A stretch of DNA of 34,522 nt from Deltaproteobacteria bacterium CG11_big_fil_rev_8_21_14_0_20_42_23 (GCA_002796345.1 PCXC01000037.1:19373-53894), one strand, 5' to 3'; positions 7,450 through 16,200 are shown, counted from the first letter of the stretch. The notes: generated from the letters alone by a model not told the origin. Numbers and translations are program-made.

Positions 7450-7848
7450 CTAATTACAAAGATATTTTATCACGTCCCCGATATTATCTCCGGCAATCCA
7501 AATTTTATTTGCATTTCCATTGACCGTGACATTGCTGATCGTGCCAGTAGACACAATATGGAGCCCCTCATTGGTCCCAATTGCATTCGTGATCGTTGAA
7601 CCGCCGATGTAAATATTTCCTTGGTTGTTGATTCCCGATTGAAAGGTACATGATGTTGCTTGTAAATCTGGCATTTGCTGACGATCAAGTGCACCAGCTG
7701 CAGCAATGGTAATAGAGCCATTGTTCAAATCCAAAGCCCACTCGAAAATAGGTGCCGCAGTTCTATTTTCTAGTGGGTAGTTAATAACTGCAAAGGCAGG
7801 AAGGGATAAAAATGTAAATATCAGAAAAGTAATGAGCTTTTTCTTCAT
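7450..7848 (-). CDS. Small beta-rich protein with signal peptide
   Basis: 132 residues from the ATG at 7848; an 11-codon-longer frame is open upstream but would bury the signal. MKKKLITFLIFTFLSLPAFA is a clear Sec signal with an AFA cleavage site after residue 20. The mature part is about 112 residues, Gly/Asn/Ile-rich and repetitive (NIYIGGSTITNAIGTNEG), with NGNANKIWIAGDNIGD near the end. This resembles small accessory domains found next to phage fibres. It is the first gene after the 27-bp repeat gap, and eight bases separate it from the second signal-peptide gene. Function unknown. Confidence 0.65.
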   Translation of the reverse strand: MKKKLITFLIFTFLSLPAFAVINYPLENRTAAPIFEWALDLNNGSITIAAAGALDRQQMPDLQATSCTFQSGINNQGNIYIGGSTITNAIGTNEGLHIVSTGTISNVTVNGNANKIWIAGDNIGDVIKYLCN

Positions 7849-7898
7849 GGTCGGAGCCCCTTTTTGAGGAAAGTGTGACACAAAAAGAAAAAGCTAAA

Positions 7899-7925
7899 AA
7901 TAAACTAATGGGTGTTAGGATTTAA
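7899..7925. repeat. 27-bp dispersed direct repeat, copy 1 (candidate late regulatory element)
   Basis: Exactly repeated at 21688-21714 in the same orientation. The core CTAATGGGTGTTAG is an interrupted inverted repeat (CTAA...TTAG). It fills most of the 53-base gap between the fibre gene ending at 7935 and the signal-peptide gene starting at 7848, within a region otherwise almost devoid of intergenic DNA. Confidence 0.7.
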
Positions 7926-7934
7926 GTTGTAGTC

Positions 7935-8702
7935 CTATGCTAACTGTCCGGTACAGATAATTGAAATGTCGTATGCCATATTGTCATCAGAATTTACGCA
8001 GTTCACGTTACCATTATTATCATCTTCATGGATAGTTACATTCACATCAATACTTCCAGCTTGAACATTAGAGTAAGAAATAATTTGTTGTCTATACCTA
8101 CTAGCTATTACATCTCGTACCCCTAATGCTGTTCCTTGAATAATATAATTCGCATCTGCGAAATCATTGTTAAAAACTATATTGAACGTCATACCAGAGT
8201 TATTATCATCAGTCACAAGAGTAGGAACGCCAGCAATATTATTGGAAGATAACACTACGATCGTTCCACCATTAACATCAGCTGTGAATCTTATTCTTGA
8301 TGTACCAACTTGAAGGGAATCGACATAGTTTTTTGTAGCTGCATCTTGAGCAACAGCAGGGTCTAGAACATTATTGATACGATTATTACCCATTGAAGCT
8401 GGACCGGTAAAAGCACGTGCGCCACTTGCCAAAATATATTGAGGATGGTCATCATCGGCCAAACCACCGAGTTGACCGTGATCGAAAAGACTTTCATTGA
8501 TGATTTTGAGTGATATGGCAGCATCAAGTTGGGTGAAGATATTCCCATTGAGCGCAATACCTTGATTTTCAATAACACTTACAATTTCTTCTTGTACGTT
8601 ATTATGCCATGTTTTTTCAAATAGCGTTCCTGGCAAACCACCTTGAGCATCTTTGTCTTCAAATAAATTGGCGACATGACCATCAGCATCTACACGTTTC
8701 AT
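7935..8702 (-). CDS. Tail fibre protein (N-terminal baseplate-attachment and collar motifs)
   Basis: 255 residues. The first 80 (LFEKTWHNNVQEEIVSVIEN, then QLDAAI) match the usual start of tail fibre proteins encoded just after gp48 in Mu-like phages. DDDHPQYILASGARAFTG (about 84-101) and a MGNNRINNV...AATKNYVDS segment (about 104-129) are recurrent fibre motifs. The C-terminal 120 residues are a beta-rich domain. GGGGG precedes the ATG. Role: connects baseplate to receptor-binding parts. Confidence 0.85.
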   Translation of the reverse strand: MKRVDADGHVANLFEDKDAQGGLPGTLFEKTWHNNVQEEIVSVIENQGIALNGNIFTQLDAAISLKIINESLFDHGQLGGLADDDHPQYILASGARAFTGPASMGNNRINNVLDPAVAQDAATKNYVDSLQVGTSRIRFTADVNGGTIVVLSSNNIAGVPTLVTDDNNSGMTFNIVFNNDFADANYIIQGTALGVRDVIASRYRQQIISYSNVQAGSIDVNVTIHEDDNNGNVNCVNSDDNMAYDISIICTGQLA

Positions 8703-8704
8703 TT

Positions 8705-9265
8705 TTAACCCCCAAAATTAAACACAACAAAAGTATGAGCCGGTTTCAGTTCTTGAATTTTACAGAGCATATATAAATCGTCTGGTTGCACTGGTAGATT
8801 GATTTCAATCACAAACATACACTCAAGTCCGGTTGAGCGAGCATCACCACACCTTGCTTCACCACACCGAGAAACACGACATTCAATAATTTCAAATTCA
8901 GCCTCATCAAATCCAAAACCTTCCAGTAAATCCTCAAAAAACTGTCTGCTTTGCCTATTATTGTTTGCTAGCTTCTGTTTAATCTGATCTCTTCTCTGGT
9001 CTAATGTCTGACTTTCAGGATCATCTACACAAGCATCAGGTAAACCTAAATATCTCTCCCAATCACTAATAAGCTCAAGCGTACGATTTGGATCAGCTTC
9101 TACTAGGAGTTGAATATAACGATCTTCAACTCTGCAAAACTCAACTGCCATTGAATCAGTGAGAAGCGAAATCGCGCTTCCATCTTCCTTATTCCAAGCT
9201 TTTCCGCGTGGAAGCAGTTTTCGCATTAGCGCCTTAAATTTTTGTAATCCTACAGATTCTGCCAT
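8705..9265 (-). CDS. Mu gp48-like tail/baseplate protein (DUF2313, YmfQ family)
   Basis: 186 residues. The N-terminus LLPRGKAWNKEDGS (about 17-30), the central ERYLGLPDACVDDP (about 70-83), and QRRDQIKQKL followed by a Cys-rich insertion are characteristic of the DUF2313 family, encoded after baseplate J in Mu-like phages. The Cys-rich part (CRVSRCGEARCGDARSTGLEC) is typical of the family and may be structural. It overlaps the upstream gene by 16 bases. Likely a baseplate component that positions fibres. Confidence 0.88.
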   Translation of the reverse strand: MAESVGLQKFKALMRKLLPRGKAWNKEDGSAISLLTDSMAVEFCRVEDRYIQLLVEADPNRTLELISDWERYLGLPDACVDDPESQTLDQRRDQIKQKLANNNRQSRQFFEDLLEGFGFDEAEFEIIECRVSRCGEARCGDARSTGLECMFVIEINLPVQPDDLYMLCKIQELKPAHTFVVFNFGG

Positions 9266-10725
9266 GTAATCGTCCCTAAAACTGCTATTTCACCTGCATT
9301 TGGTTGAAAATTTACTACAGGTGCGAGCAAGTTGTGATCCTCTTCACCAACAGCTAAACTAATCGCCTCATTGATTCTACTGAGTAAAATTGTTCCATCA
9401 TGAATCAAATTTGGAGTTTTGAATGTTCCAACAACCTGTGCATCTCGCGCTATCAAGTCCTTTAATTCTTGTGTAACGGCATCTCGAACAGCTTGCGTGT
9501 TTGGCTGAAGTGCTATCATAAAATCCAGTGGTGCAGGTGTGGGAGGAAAAACGATCACATCAGCAGTAATTGGTCGAACGGTATCAATGTAATCTTGAAC
9601 TTCTTGAACCTTTGCAGCGTCAGGAATAATATTTGTTTCACCATCTTCAACCACGAATACTGCAACCGTTCCCAAACCAAACCAACCTGGACCAACCCAA
9701 ACTCGCGTAATACCCGCAATACTTAAACCCCATGCAACATAATCTCGAACGGCTCCACCAGCGGGGGGCTGTTGAATTCTCTGGAGCAAACGCTCTCTCA
9801 ACTGTTCTATTGTTTCTTGATCTTCTGCCTCTTGAATGGTGTCATTAACTGTCACGTTTGCATCAACTCCAACGATAGGAGCAACAAGCTGTAAGATACT
9901 GCCATCAACAACATTTCCATTTTCCGCTGCAACTACGGCTGTAGCCTCTACGATAATTTCTCCTTCGATGACTTCATCAACACCTTGTTGAGTGACATTG
10001 ATAATGAAAAAGGTATCACCTGGATTTGCATCTTCTCGTACTCCATTTTGTGCATCGGTAATCGTAAGAACATTGGCTATAGCATTCGCAGACCAAGCAT
10101 CATCTACATCCAGGACGGCCGCAATTTTTGCTGCAACTGTCGCATCATCATCATTTGCATTGATTGTGGTAATTTCAACATTTCTATCTTGTTGTAGTGC
10201 CTGAACTGGTGCGGGCGTTCCTGAGTTATCAATATCAATCCAAACACCCGCAGAACCATCAGCATCATAAAGAATAAAGTAGGTTCCATCTAAAGAGCCA
10301 CCAACGTCAGCTAATGTTGTAAAGTCGGTGATTTCTTGTGCGCCAACAACGCCAGCAGGGATTTCTCCTTCCGCATCTGTTTGATAATCAACATTATCAG
10401 AACGTCTTATGATTGTATTTTGTGGAATGATACTCCCTACATCTCCTGTGAATTTCACCTCAACACGGGCAAAGGTTGCAGCTTTTTTTGAAAGTCCCCA
10501 CACACTTGCCCAACGTTCCAAAAACTCATCTTCGGCTGTATCTGGTATGAGTTGTCGTGAAAGCCAATCAAGATGACCATGAAGCATATGAGAAACACCT
10601 GCTATTGCTTTAGCAATAGCATCTTCCACGCTACGTCGTAAAATTGATGCTATCCCAAGTCCTTCACGAATATCATTTTGAACTCGTGTCACAATTGACG
10701 GTAACAATGGTCTGTTAAACGGCAT
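9250..10725 (-). CDS. Baseplate protein J-like (Mu gp47 family)
   Basis: 491 residues. The N-terminus MPFNRPLLPSIVTRVQNDIR is the standard start of Mu gp47. DWLSRQLIPDTAEDEFLERW (about 52-71) and the later RLLQRIQQPPAGGAVRDYVAWG block (about 317-340) with IAGITRVWV are diagnostic of Baseplate_J. The middle, about residues 130-250, is an inserted repetitive beta segment rich in D, N, A and V. Role: wedge/baseplate spokes of the contractile tail. It overlaps both neighbours by about 10-16 bases. Confidence 0.93.
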   Translation of the reverse strand: MPFNRPLLPSIVTRVQNDIREGLGIASILRRSVEDAIAKAIAGVSHMLHGHLDWLSRQLIPDTAEDEFLERWASVWGLSKKAATFARVEVKFTGDVGSIIPQNTIIRRSDNVDYQTDAEGEIPAGVVGAQEITDFTTLADVGGSLDGTYFILYDADGSAGVWIDIDNSGTPAPVQALQQDRNVEITTINANDDDATVAAKIAAVLDVDDAWSANAIANVLTITDAQNGVREDANPGDTFFIINVTQQGVDEVIEGEIIVEATAVVAAENGNVVDGSILQLVAPIVGVDANVTVNDTIQEAEDQETIEQLRERLLQRIQQPPAGGAVRDYVAWGLSIAGITRVWVGPGWFGLGTVAVFVVEDGETNIIPDAAKVQEVQDYIDTVRPITADVIVFPPTPAPLDFMIALQPNTQAVRDAVTQELKDLIARDAQVVGTFKTPNLIHDGTILLSRINEAISLAVGEEDHNLLAPVVNFQPNAGEIAVLGTITWQNL

Positions 10726-11188
10726 TGATTATCACCCCATCTTTCTCAAAATTCCAAAGCACTTCATATCGTTCAGCATCACCAGAAGGCCGAGTGATGT
10801 TAATATTCAGACAAATGATTTCTCGTTCAGGATAGCGAGCAACAACTTCCACATTAGATGCAACACCATCCTCAATCATCCACTCAAGGCTTTTTCTTGC
10901 AAATTGTTCAAAGTCATTAAGAGTTGGTTGCGTTTGCTTATTTCGTTCAAGAATCCAGAGTTTTGAGCCAATTTCATCGCCTTCAACTTGTGAGATCATA
11001 TCTCCCCACCAGCCACGTTTATCATCATGACCAAAAGGAAGCTCATTCTCCTCAGCTCGTTGATCGGTAAAAAGTGAAATGAGTACGGCCGTTCTCAAAC
11101 CATCTTCCAATTTCAAGCCAGAACTCAGAACGTCAAGGTCAATGACAACCTGATTGTTTATATATAACGATAGTCCTATATCACTCAT
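10715..11188 (-). CDS. Mu gp46-like baseplate protein (GP46 family)
   Basis: 157 residues. LRTAVLISLFTDQRAEENEL (about 31-50), then GWWGD (about 59-63) and GSKLWILERNKQT (about 74-86), are characteristic of the Mu gp46 / phage GP46 family, corresponding to the gpW/gp25-like baseplate proteins. It is encoded between the spike and baseplate J, as in Mu. The stop and start of the neighbouring genes overlap or nearly touch. Confidence 0.88.
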   Translation of the reverse strand: MSDIGLSLYINNQVVIDLDVLSSGLKLEDGLRTAVLISLFTDQRAEENELPFGHDDKRGWWGDMISQVEGDEIGSKLWILERNKQTQPTLNDFEQFARKSLEWMIEDGVASNVEVVARYPEREIICLNINITRPSGDAERYEVLWNFEKDGVIINAV

Positions 11189-11190
11189 AA

Positions 11191-11886
11191 TTATAAATTC
11201 TGGTTTGGAACACCTGTTTGTCCACCACTATCACCAGGATGATTGTGAGCATTGAAGGTGTTTTTAATTTCCTGTAATCCCGTACCAACATTTTGACTTT
11301 CAATATCTTGCACAGCTACTATTCCTCCAAAGAAGAAGGCATTGATACCTCCGCCTCCTCCAAACCCTGAACTCAAACCACCACTTATTCCAAACGATGG
11401 CGTTGTATATGTCGTCCCAAGAGGTGCCACCGCTGTAATTTGTTGAGCATTTATTTCATAGTCATTCGTATTTATTTCAACCTTTTGCGATGCATTGATC
11501 CGGAAAGTCGCAGTATTGACTTCAATCGTCTTTCCTCGTTTTAACTTTATAAAATCTCCCTCATCTGAATAAAGCGCCACTTCACCTGGTTGTAAGCTTT
11601 TGAGGCGATAGCGTCTGTCATCAACAGCAACAATTAAACCGTGCTCTCTATTCCCAGAGGGGAAAACAACCACTCCTTCAGCACCAACAAATGGAACACT
11701 CGTAAATCCGTAATTTTGAAACCTTTCAACTTTGTCTTTTATTTCATCAGCAAACAACTCCATCTTCATGAGCTGCATTTTTGTTGTATCATTCACAGCG
11801 CTTACTACAGCTCTGCTAACCATCATCGCAATGCGATTTCTCAGTGGCTGAACAGCTCTTCTAAAAAAATCCAAGAGGTCTGCCAT
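11191..11886 (-). CDS. Baseplate spike/assembly protein (Mu gp45, gpV-like)
   Basis: About 231 residues from the ATG overlapping the upstream stop (TAATG, AAGGA six bases upstream). An ATG at 11901 would add five residues. PFVGAEGVVVFPSGNREHGL (about 71-90), an OB-fold-like region, and a repetitive beta-helical tail (NTATFRINASQKVEINTNDY) are gpV features. The C-terminal NAHNHPGD contains an HxH motif like the iron-binding tip of P2-type spikes. It punctures the outer membrane during tail contraction. Confidence 0.87.
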   Translation of the reverse strand: MADLLDFFRRAVQPLRNRIAMMVSRAVVSAVNDTTKMQLMKMELFADEIKDKVERFQNYGFTSVPFVGAEGVVVFPSGNREHGLIVAVDDRRYRLKSLQPGEVALYSDEGDFIKLKRGKTIEVNTATFRINASQKVEINTNDYEINAQQITAVAPLGTTYTTPSFGISGGLSSGFGGGGGINAFFFGGIVAVQDIESQNVGTGLQEIKNTFNAHNHPGDSGGQTGVPNQNL

Positions 11887-12992
11887 TACGAATCCTTCCA
11901 TCCTAACTTTTCGATAGGATCATTCTCTTTTTCAATAACTGACTCAGGTTCAAACGCATCTTGTCGTCCCAAGCTCATTTGGCTTACTGTTCCTCCACTG
12001 TTTGATTTTGTGAACGTAATATTGTTCATCAGCATTTCGCTGGTGATACCCAACATTTTACAATCAACATCAACCAGTTCATTCACCTTCCAAAGTGTTC
12101 CATCTCTTTTTTGCCAACCAGCTACTTCAATATCCAGCGTAACACCTTCAGCAGCTCTAACACTTGCCTCCCATTCTGCACGTTTTTGTGACTCTGTTGT
12201 ATTGAGAGATGTCTCACCAATGACAAGCAATGGTCGATAACGAACAATTCCTGTATCTTGTGCAGTACCACGAGAACTGGCTGCATTTTTTCCATGAAAT
12301 TCATCCGTCCCCGCTGTCTGACCTTTTATAAAATAATTACTAAACCTTTTTGAATTATCATAGTTCACCGAACCTTTTAAAATATTCACACCCTGAACAA
12401 GAGCTGTATTACTTTTTCTTGAACCTCTTCTCGTAAGAACAAGGTCTCCATTTTCATCTGAAATAAGCAATACGCCCCGTATTTTTGCAGCCCGTGATAA
12501 CGCTTCAAAAACTGACTCTCCTTGCTTAATAGTAAATGGGTCAAAAGCAGCGCCAATATCTGTTTCCACTTTCAATTGAATACCAAAAGGAGAAAGAAAT
12601 CGTTTTGCTAACTCTTGTAGGTTTAATCCTCGAAATTCACCTGGGGGATCAATCACAGAGCAATCAACTAAGTCACCTGTCTTATCTCTTCCCGTAAGTG
12701 TAATAGTTCTGGTGCTTGCATCAAAATTTGCATTGAGGCTGTCAATATACCCATTGATGATCTGTTGCTTTCCAACATAAACCCCAACATTCTTACCTGG
12801 CTTTAAGGGCCACTGGGCATTTTCTTGCCTCCAACGATCAGAAATATTAACTGAAAAACTTCCAGAGATTTGAGTCATACTTTTTGCTACACTGACATTT
12901 TCCCATGCGTGGTACACTCTGTTGTCAATGACAAGTGAAACTGAATTTTCAATCTCACGTCCGTCTTGTATAATTGCTGGGATGTTAACCAT
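11886..12992 (-). CDS. Tail hub protein (Mu gp44/P, late control D family)
   Basis: 368 residues. The start MVNIPAIIQDGREIENSVSL, VYHAWENVSVAKSMTQISGS (about 28-47), LKPGKNVGVYVGKQQIINGY (about 63-82) and TLTGRDKTGDLVDCSV (about 97-112) follow Mu gpP closely. The middle holds an OB/LysM-like region, QGESVFEALSRAAKIRGVLL. It forms the trimeric hub between spike and tail tube. It shares bases with both neighbours (13-base and TAATG-type overlaps), indicating coupled translation. Confidence 0.9.
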   Translation of the reverse strand: MVNIPAIIQDGREIENSVSLVIDNRVYHAWENVSVAKSMTQISGSFSVNISDRWRQENAQWPLKPGKNVGVYVGKQQIINGYIDSLNANFDASTRTITLTGRDKTGDLVDCSVIDPPGEFRGLNLQELAKRFLSPFGIQLKVETDIGAAFDPFTIKQGESVFEALSRAAKIRGVLLISDENGDLVLTRRGSRKSNTALVQGVNILKGSVNYDNSKRFSNYFIKGQTAGTDEFHGKNAASSRGTAQDTGIVRYRPLLVIGETSLNTTESQKRAEWEASVRAAEGVTLDIEVAGWQKRDGTLWKVNELVDVDCKMLGITSEMLMNNITFTKSNSGGTVSQMSLGRQDAFEPESVIEKENDPIEKLGWKDS

Positions 12993-14223
12993 GAGCCAAC
13001 ACCTCCAATGATGACCTTCCAGGGATAAAGGCAGGATTCCTCACTTTGTTTCGATCAATAATGTCTTGCTCTAAGTCACGAGATTCATAAATATCATAGA
13101 CAAGAATCAACGAAGGTGTAGTGATGTCGGTTGTAAATTCTGCGATACTTGCAAGACTTGTTCCTGGATTTGGCATAACTGCTCGCAGCAATGCCTTTAA
13201 GTCACTAAGAGCAACAAAATAATCATCATCAACAACCGAATTCATTTCACGTTCAAGAATGGCCACAATATTCTGCCTTGCTTCTTCAGCTTCATTCAGT
13301 GATTTAAAACCATCTCTCAGAAGATTTACATTTCCCTCAGAAACCTGTTTAGCCTCACGAATAAATGATTTTGCAGCCATAGCCACAGCCGTCTGACGAA
13401 TAAGACTCCTCAAAGCCTCTCTATTTTGAGCTTCACGAACTCTATTTGGGGTAAGTGTAGGAATTTCAGCAAAATCATCCCCGAATGAATCAAGCGAAAG
13501 ATAAAAGTCGAGAGCACTTTTTTTCCTATCAGTTGTATCGGCTACGTTTTGTATCTCTGTAGAAAGTGAGTCTGACAATGAGCCATTTTGTGTTACAAGA
13601 GAGTCAACATTTCGTTCAATGTTTGTGAGATTTTGTTGTACTGTAGATGCAAAATCCAAAGGCGAATGAATTGCCTTAAAGCTTCCCCTGATTAAATCAA
13701 GTGAACTCACAATCGTGCTTGATGCAGAAGACACCATATAACCAGGGGCTAGAACTAAATTATAGGAATCTGAGAACACCCTTTTTGAAAGGTCTAAAAC
13801 AGCCTCGGCTTTATCAATAATGTTTTGACTGTTATTGAGAATTGTTGAGGGGAATTGAAATTTTCCCGCCTCTACAAAACTGATATTGAATGTTGCAATC
13901 CTTCCTTCTCGTGTATCTTCTTTCAAAGAAAAACCGGTACAAACAACATTGAGGTTCCCAAGATAAGGATGAACAAGAATACCTTCACCACGCTTCTCAC
14001 ATGCTCTTATCAGGGCATCACGTGTTTGAAAGTAATTATCTCCAAGGATGTGACATTGAATTGAATACTCACGCGCCTCACGACCCATGTCTTCTGTGTA
14101 GGGCTCGTCACGTTCGGGAAACTGATGCGTAGTTGTCCGCCTACCACCAGAGAAATCATGGCTATCAATTAAAAATTGAATTCCTCGAAATGAAGCTGGT
14201 CGTAATTGATCTGTCCAAACCAT
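12985..14223 (-). CDS. Mu gpN-like tail/DNA circularisation N-terminal domain protein
   Basis: 412 residues. The first 130 (WTDQLRPASFRGIQFLIDSH, then PERDEPYTEDMGREAREYSI) are the DNA_circ_N domain that begins Mu gpN, a distal tail protein linking tube to baseplate. The remainder is helical with Asp/Ser-rich segments. It lies between the tape measure and the hub gene, as in Mu. Seven bases separate it from the tape-measure stop. Confidence 0.9.
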   Translation of the reverse strand: MVWTDQLRPASFRGIQFLIDSHDFSGGRRTTTHQFPERDEPYTEDMGREAREYSIQCHILGDNYFQTRDALIRACEKRGEGILVHPYLGNLNVVCTGFSLKEDTREGRIATFNISFVEAGKFQFPSTILNNSQNIIDKAEAVLDLSKRVFSDSYNLVLAPGYMVSSASSTIVSSLDLIRGSFKAIHSPLDFASTVQQNLTNIERNVDSLVTQNGSLSDSLSTEIQNVADTTDRKKSALDFYLSLDSFGDDFAEIPTLTPNRVREAQNREALRSLIRQTAVAMAAKSFIREAKQVSEGNVNLLRDGFKSLNEAEEARQNIVAILEREMNSVVDDDYFVALSDLKALLRAVMPNPGTSLASIAEFTTDITTPSLILVYDIYESRDLEQDIIDRNKVRNPAFIPGRSSLEVLAHG

Positions 14224-14230
14224 AGTTTAC

Positions 14231-15802
14231 CTATTGCGGAAGCGCAGCCAAGCCCACGCTCAAATCTAAAATTCCATCGTTCTGAATAGGATTGATCCGT
14301 GTTCCTGGTGGAATATTCGTAAAATCAACCCCCACTCTCGCATTGTTAGTTGTTGTTCTGTTGATAATATTACTACCGATTGCACTCGCTTGAGGTGTGC
14401 TTGGTTGCTGATTATTCCCAGCAAAAGCATTCCCAGTAAGAAAATTAAAACCACTTGCAATTCCAGAGCCTATTGTCCGAAGAAATGAACCGATAGGGCC
14501 ATCCCAAAGATCAGTGAAAAAACTTTTCACTTGTTCCCAATTTTTAACTACGAGACCAGCAGCGCTGATAAGCCAACCAATGGGAGTTATGAATTGAATC
14601 AACTTTCCTATTGGAGAATCCCAAAGTTTTATGAATGTCTGCTTGACCTTCTCCCAATTTTTAATCACCAAGAAAGCAATGGCAGCTAATGCAGCAACAG
14701 AAGCTATTACAAGCCATATTCCATTTGTCTTTAAGAGAAAAAAAAGAGACTTCATAACAGAAATAATTGTTACAAGAGCGCTTCCAAGCTGAACAATTCC
14801 AACAATAAGTTTACCAGCAATGAGAACACTAAGAGCAACTCCTGCTATTTTTAAAAACTTGAAAGCTTGTGATAAGATGGGAACAATATCTCTGAGTTTC
14901 AATATGACTTCTTTTAGTTTTTCTACAAACTCAACTACCTTTTCTCTGATAAGAGCTTTATTTTGTTTCGTCCATTCTATCATTCTCTTTACAATATCAG
15001 TAACAATAGGAATGAGTTCTGTTCCAAGCAAAATTTTAAAACCACTAAAAACTGTTGTCAGTCTAAAAATCGTATCGTTAAAATCTTCAGCTTTTGTCGT
15101 TGCTTCTTTATCGAGTAAAAATCCAAGCTCTTCAAGTTCAACACCCTGGGCCTTTAAAGCATCTGACCCTTGATTGAGAAGATTGATAAGTTTCGTTCCT
15201 GCTCTTCCAAAAAGTTCTTGAGCAGCAGTTGTTTTTGCAATCCCATCTGGCATTTGTGAAAAAGCATCGGCTACAGCTAAAACCCCCTCATTCATATTTT
15301 TGATCTTACTTGGATCAATTCCTATTCTTTCAAAACCTCTCTTGGCAGTAACAAGACCACTGTTTGCATCGCTGATAACACGAGCAAAGCGGACGACTCC
15401 TTTATTGAAATCTTCCTGATTGGCTCCGGCAAGTTTTGCAGAAAATGCATATTTTTGGAGTTCTTCTACAGTCAAGCCAACCCTTGCTGAAGTTTTGGCA
15501 AGATCATCAGCAAAGTTTGCAGTACTTTTTGTGATTGCTAAAATACCAGCACCGGCAGCCCCAAGAGCAACACCAACTGGCAATAAAGCGCTTCTAATGT
15601 TGCCTAGACCTTGTTTAAATTGATTCGTTGCAGAATTGAGCCTGTTGAGCTGACTCTTTGCTTTGAGAGCAAAGACCTTAAAGCTTCCCTGAACGCGCTT
15701 TATAGGGTCATTTAAAGCCTTAATATTTCTTCCAATTGACTGAAGTGGACTTGAAATTTTGTCAATTGCAGATAATTTTATATTGAAAGGAAAATCAGCC
15801 AC
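14231..15802 (-). CDS. Tail tape measure protein
   Basis: 523 residues, started by GTG at 15802 (GAGGAG about ten bases upstream), overlapping the frameshifted chaperone stop. The N-terminal helix region, a hydrophobic stretch near 73-92 (LLPVGVALGAAGAGILAI), the conserved SARVGLTVEELQKYAFSAKL segment (about 104-123) and a strongly hydrophobic block near 320-385 are typical. Two tandem units, KNWEKVKQTFIKLWDSPIG and KNWEQVKSFFTDLWDGPIG, occur about 40 residues apart. At about 1.5 angstrom per residue the tail would be near 75-80 nm. It sets tail length and helps DNA cross the inner membrane. Confidence 0.92.
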   Translation of the reverse strand: MADFPFNIKLSAIDKISSPLQSIGRNIKALNDPIKRVQGSFKVFALKAKSQLNRLNSATNQFKQGLGNIRSALLPVGVALGAAGAGILAITKSTANFADDLAKTSARVGLTVEELQKYAFSAKLAGANQEDFNKGVVRFARVISDANSGLVTAKRGFERIGIDPSKIKNMNEGVLAVADAFSQMPDGIAKTTAAQELFGRAGTKLINLLNQGSDALKAQGVELEELGFLLDKEATTKAEDFNDTIFRLTTVFSGFKILLGTELIPIVTDIVKRMIEWTKQNKALIREKVVEFVEKLKEVILKLRDIVPILSQAFKFLKIAGVALSVLIAGKLIVGIVQLGSALVTIISVMKSLFFLLKTNGIWLVIASVAALAAIAFLVIKNWEKVKQTFIKLWDSPIGKLIQFITPIGWLISAAGLVVKNWEQVKSFFTDLWDGPIGSFLRTIGSGIASGFNFLTGNAFAGNNQQPSTPQASAIGSNIINRTTTNNARVGVDFTNIPPGTRINPIQNDGILDLSVGLAALPQ

Positions 15803-16192
15803 GTTTTTTCATCTCCTCGTGTATTTCTTCGCACCGATCAATCCAAAAAAGCAGGTCATCTGCCGTAATGTTATCAAGGTCAGAAAGCGAAAAATGAAAT
15901 GTGTACGCGAGAAGACCTAGCCACTGTTTCCAGTCTTTTGGCCACGCGCTAAAAAATTTCCGATGACCTCCGACATCTTTTGCAAATCAACTAAGTCTAA
16001 TTCATCAACCACTTTGTCAGGCACTTCTACTAAATCCTTCATTAAGTCGATAAAATCTCCTGTATTCATATTATCAGGATTGAAGCGACGCATATCTTTT
16101 GCTTTTGGCCTTCGTATAGTTAGCTTTTTATAAACCTCTGAGCCAAACTCTATCGGGTAATCTAATTCTATTGTTGCCTCTTTTGAACTCAT
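15795..16192 (-). CDS. Tail assembly chaperone, -1 frameshift fusion (P2 E+E'-like)
   Basis: Programmed slippage at the heptamer at 15950-15956 would join the first 81 residues of the chaperone to a 51-residue extension in the -1 frame (SAWPKDWKQWLGLLAYTFHF...ending EMKKRG). The total is about 132 residues. The extension is open from before the slip site to TGA at 15795-15797, is Trp-rich and clearly protein-like, and ends beside the tape-measure start. In P2 and Mu-like phages the analogous frameshifted product binds the tape measure and recruits tail tube protein. No independent start with a good ribosome-binding site is seen for the extension. Confidence 0.8.
15917..16192 (-). CDS. Tail assembly chaperone E (unshifted product)
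   Basis: 91 residues of the Phage_TAC/gpE type. IELDYPIEFGSEVYKKLTIR (about 8-27) followed by RPKAKDM is the signature, and VDLQKMSEVIGNFL (about 68-81) ends the shared part just before the slip site. The short 0-frame product ends ARGQKTGNSG. It lies directly downstream of the tail tube gene and upstream of the tape measure, the invariant place for this chaperone. Confidence 0.88.
   Translation of the reverse strand: MSSKEATIELDYPIEFGSEVYKKLTIRRPKAKDMRRFNPDNMNTGDFIDLMKDLVEVPDKVVDELDLVDLQKMSEVIGNFLARGQKTGNSG
15950..15956 (-). other. -1 ribosomal frameshift slippery site T TTT TTA
   Basis: Read on the minus strand, the 0-frame codons are AAT TTT TTA GCG, giving the classic X XXY YYZ heptamer T TTT TTA. 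It lies 31 bases upstream of the 0-frame stop at 15917-15919. Slipping back one base leads into a 51-codon open frame. P2 uses the near-identical T TTT TTG in the same gene pair. I did not model a downstream stimulatory structure. Confidence 0.85.
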
Positions 16193-16200
16193 AATTACCT

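Noticed and set aside
7450-7881. Longer start for the small signal-peptide protein (at 7881)
   Set aside because: It would place 11 residues before a well-formed signal peptide; the ATG at 7848 has AAGGGG upstream and gives a normal signal.
11641-12240. 199-codon plus-strand frame over the spike and hub genes
   Set aside because: It spans two strongly supported Mu-like genes on the other strand. Its composition (S, I, F-rich) is the complement of the real frames.
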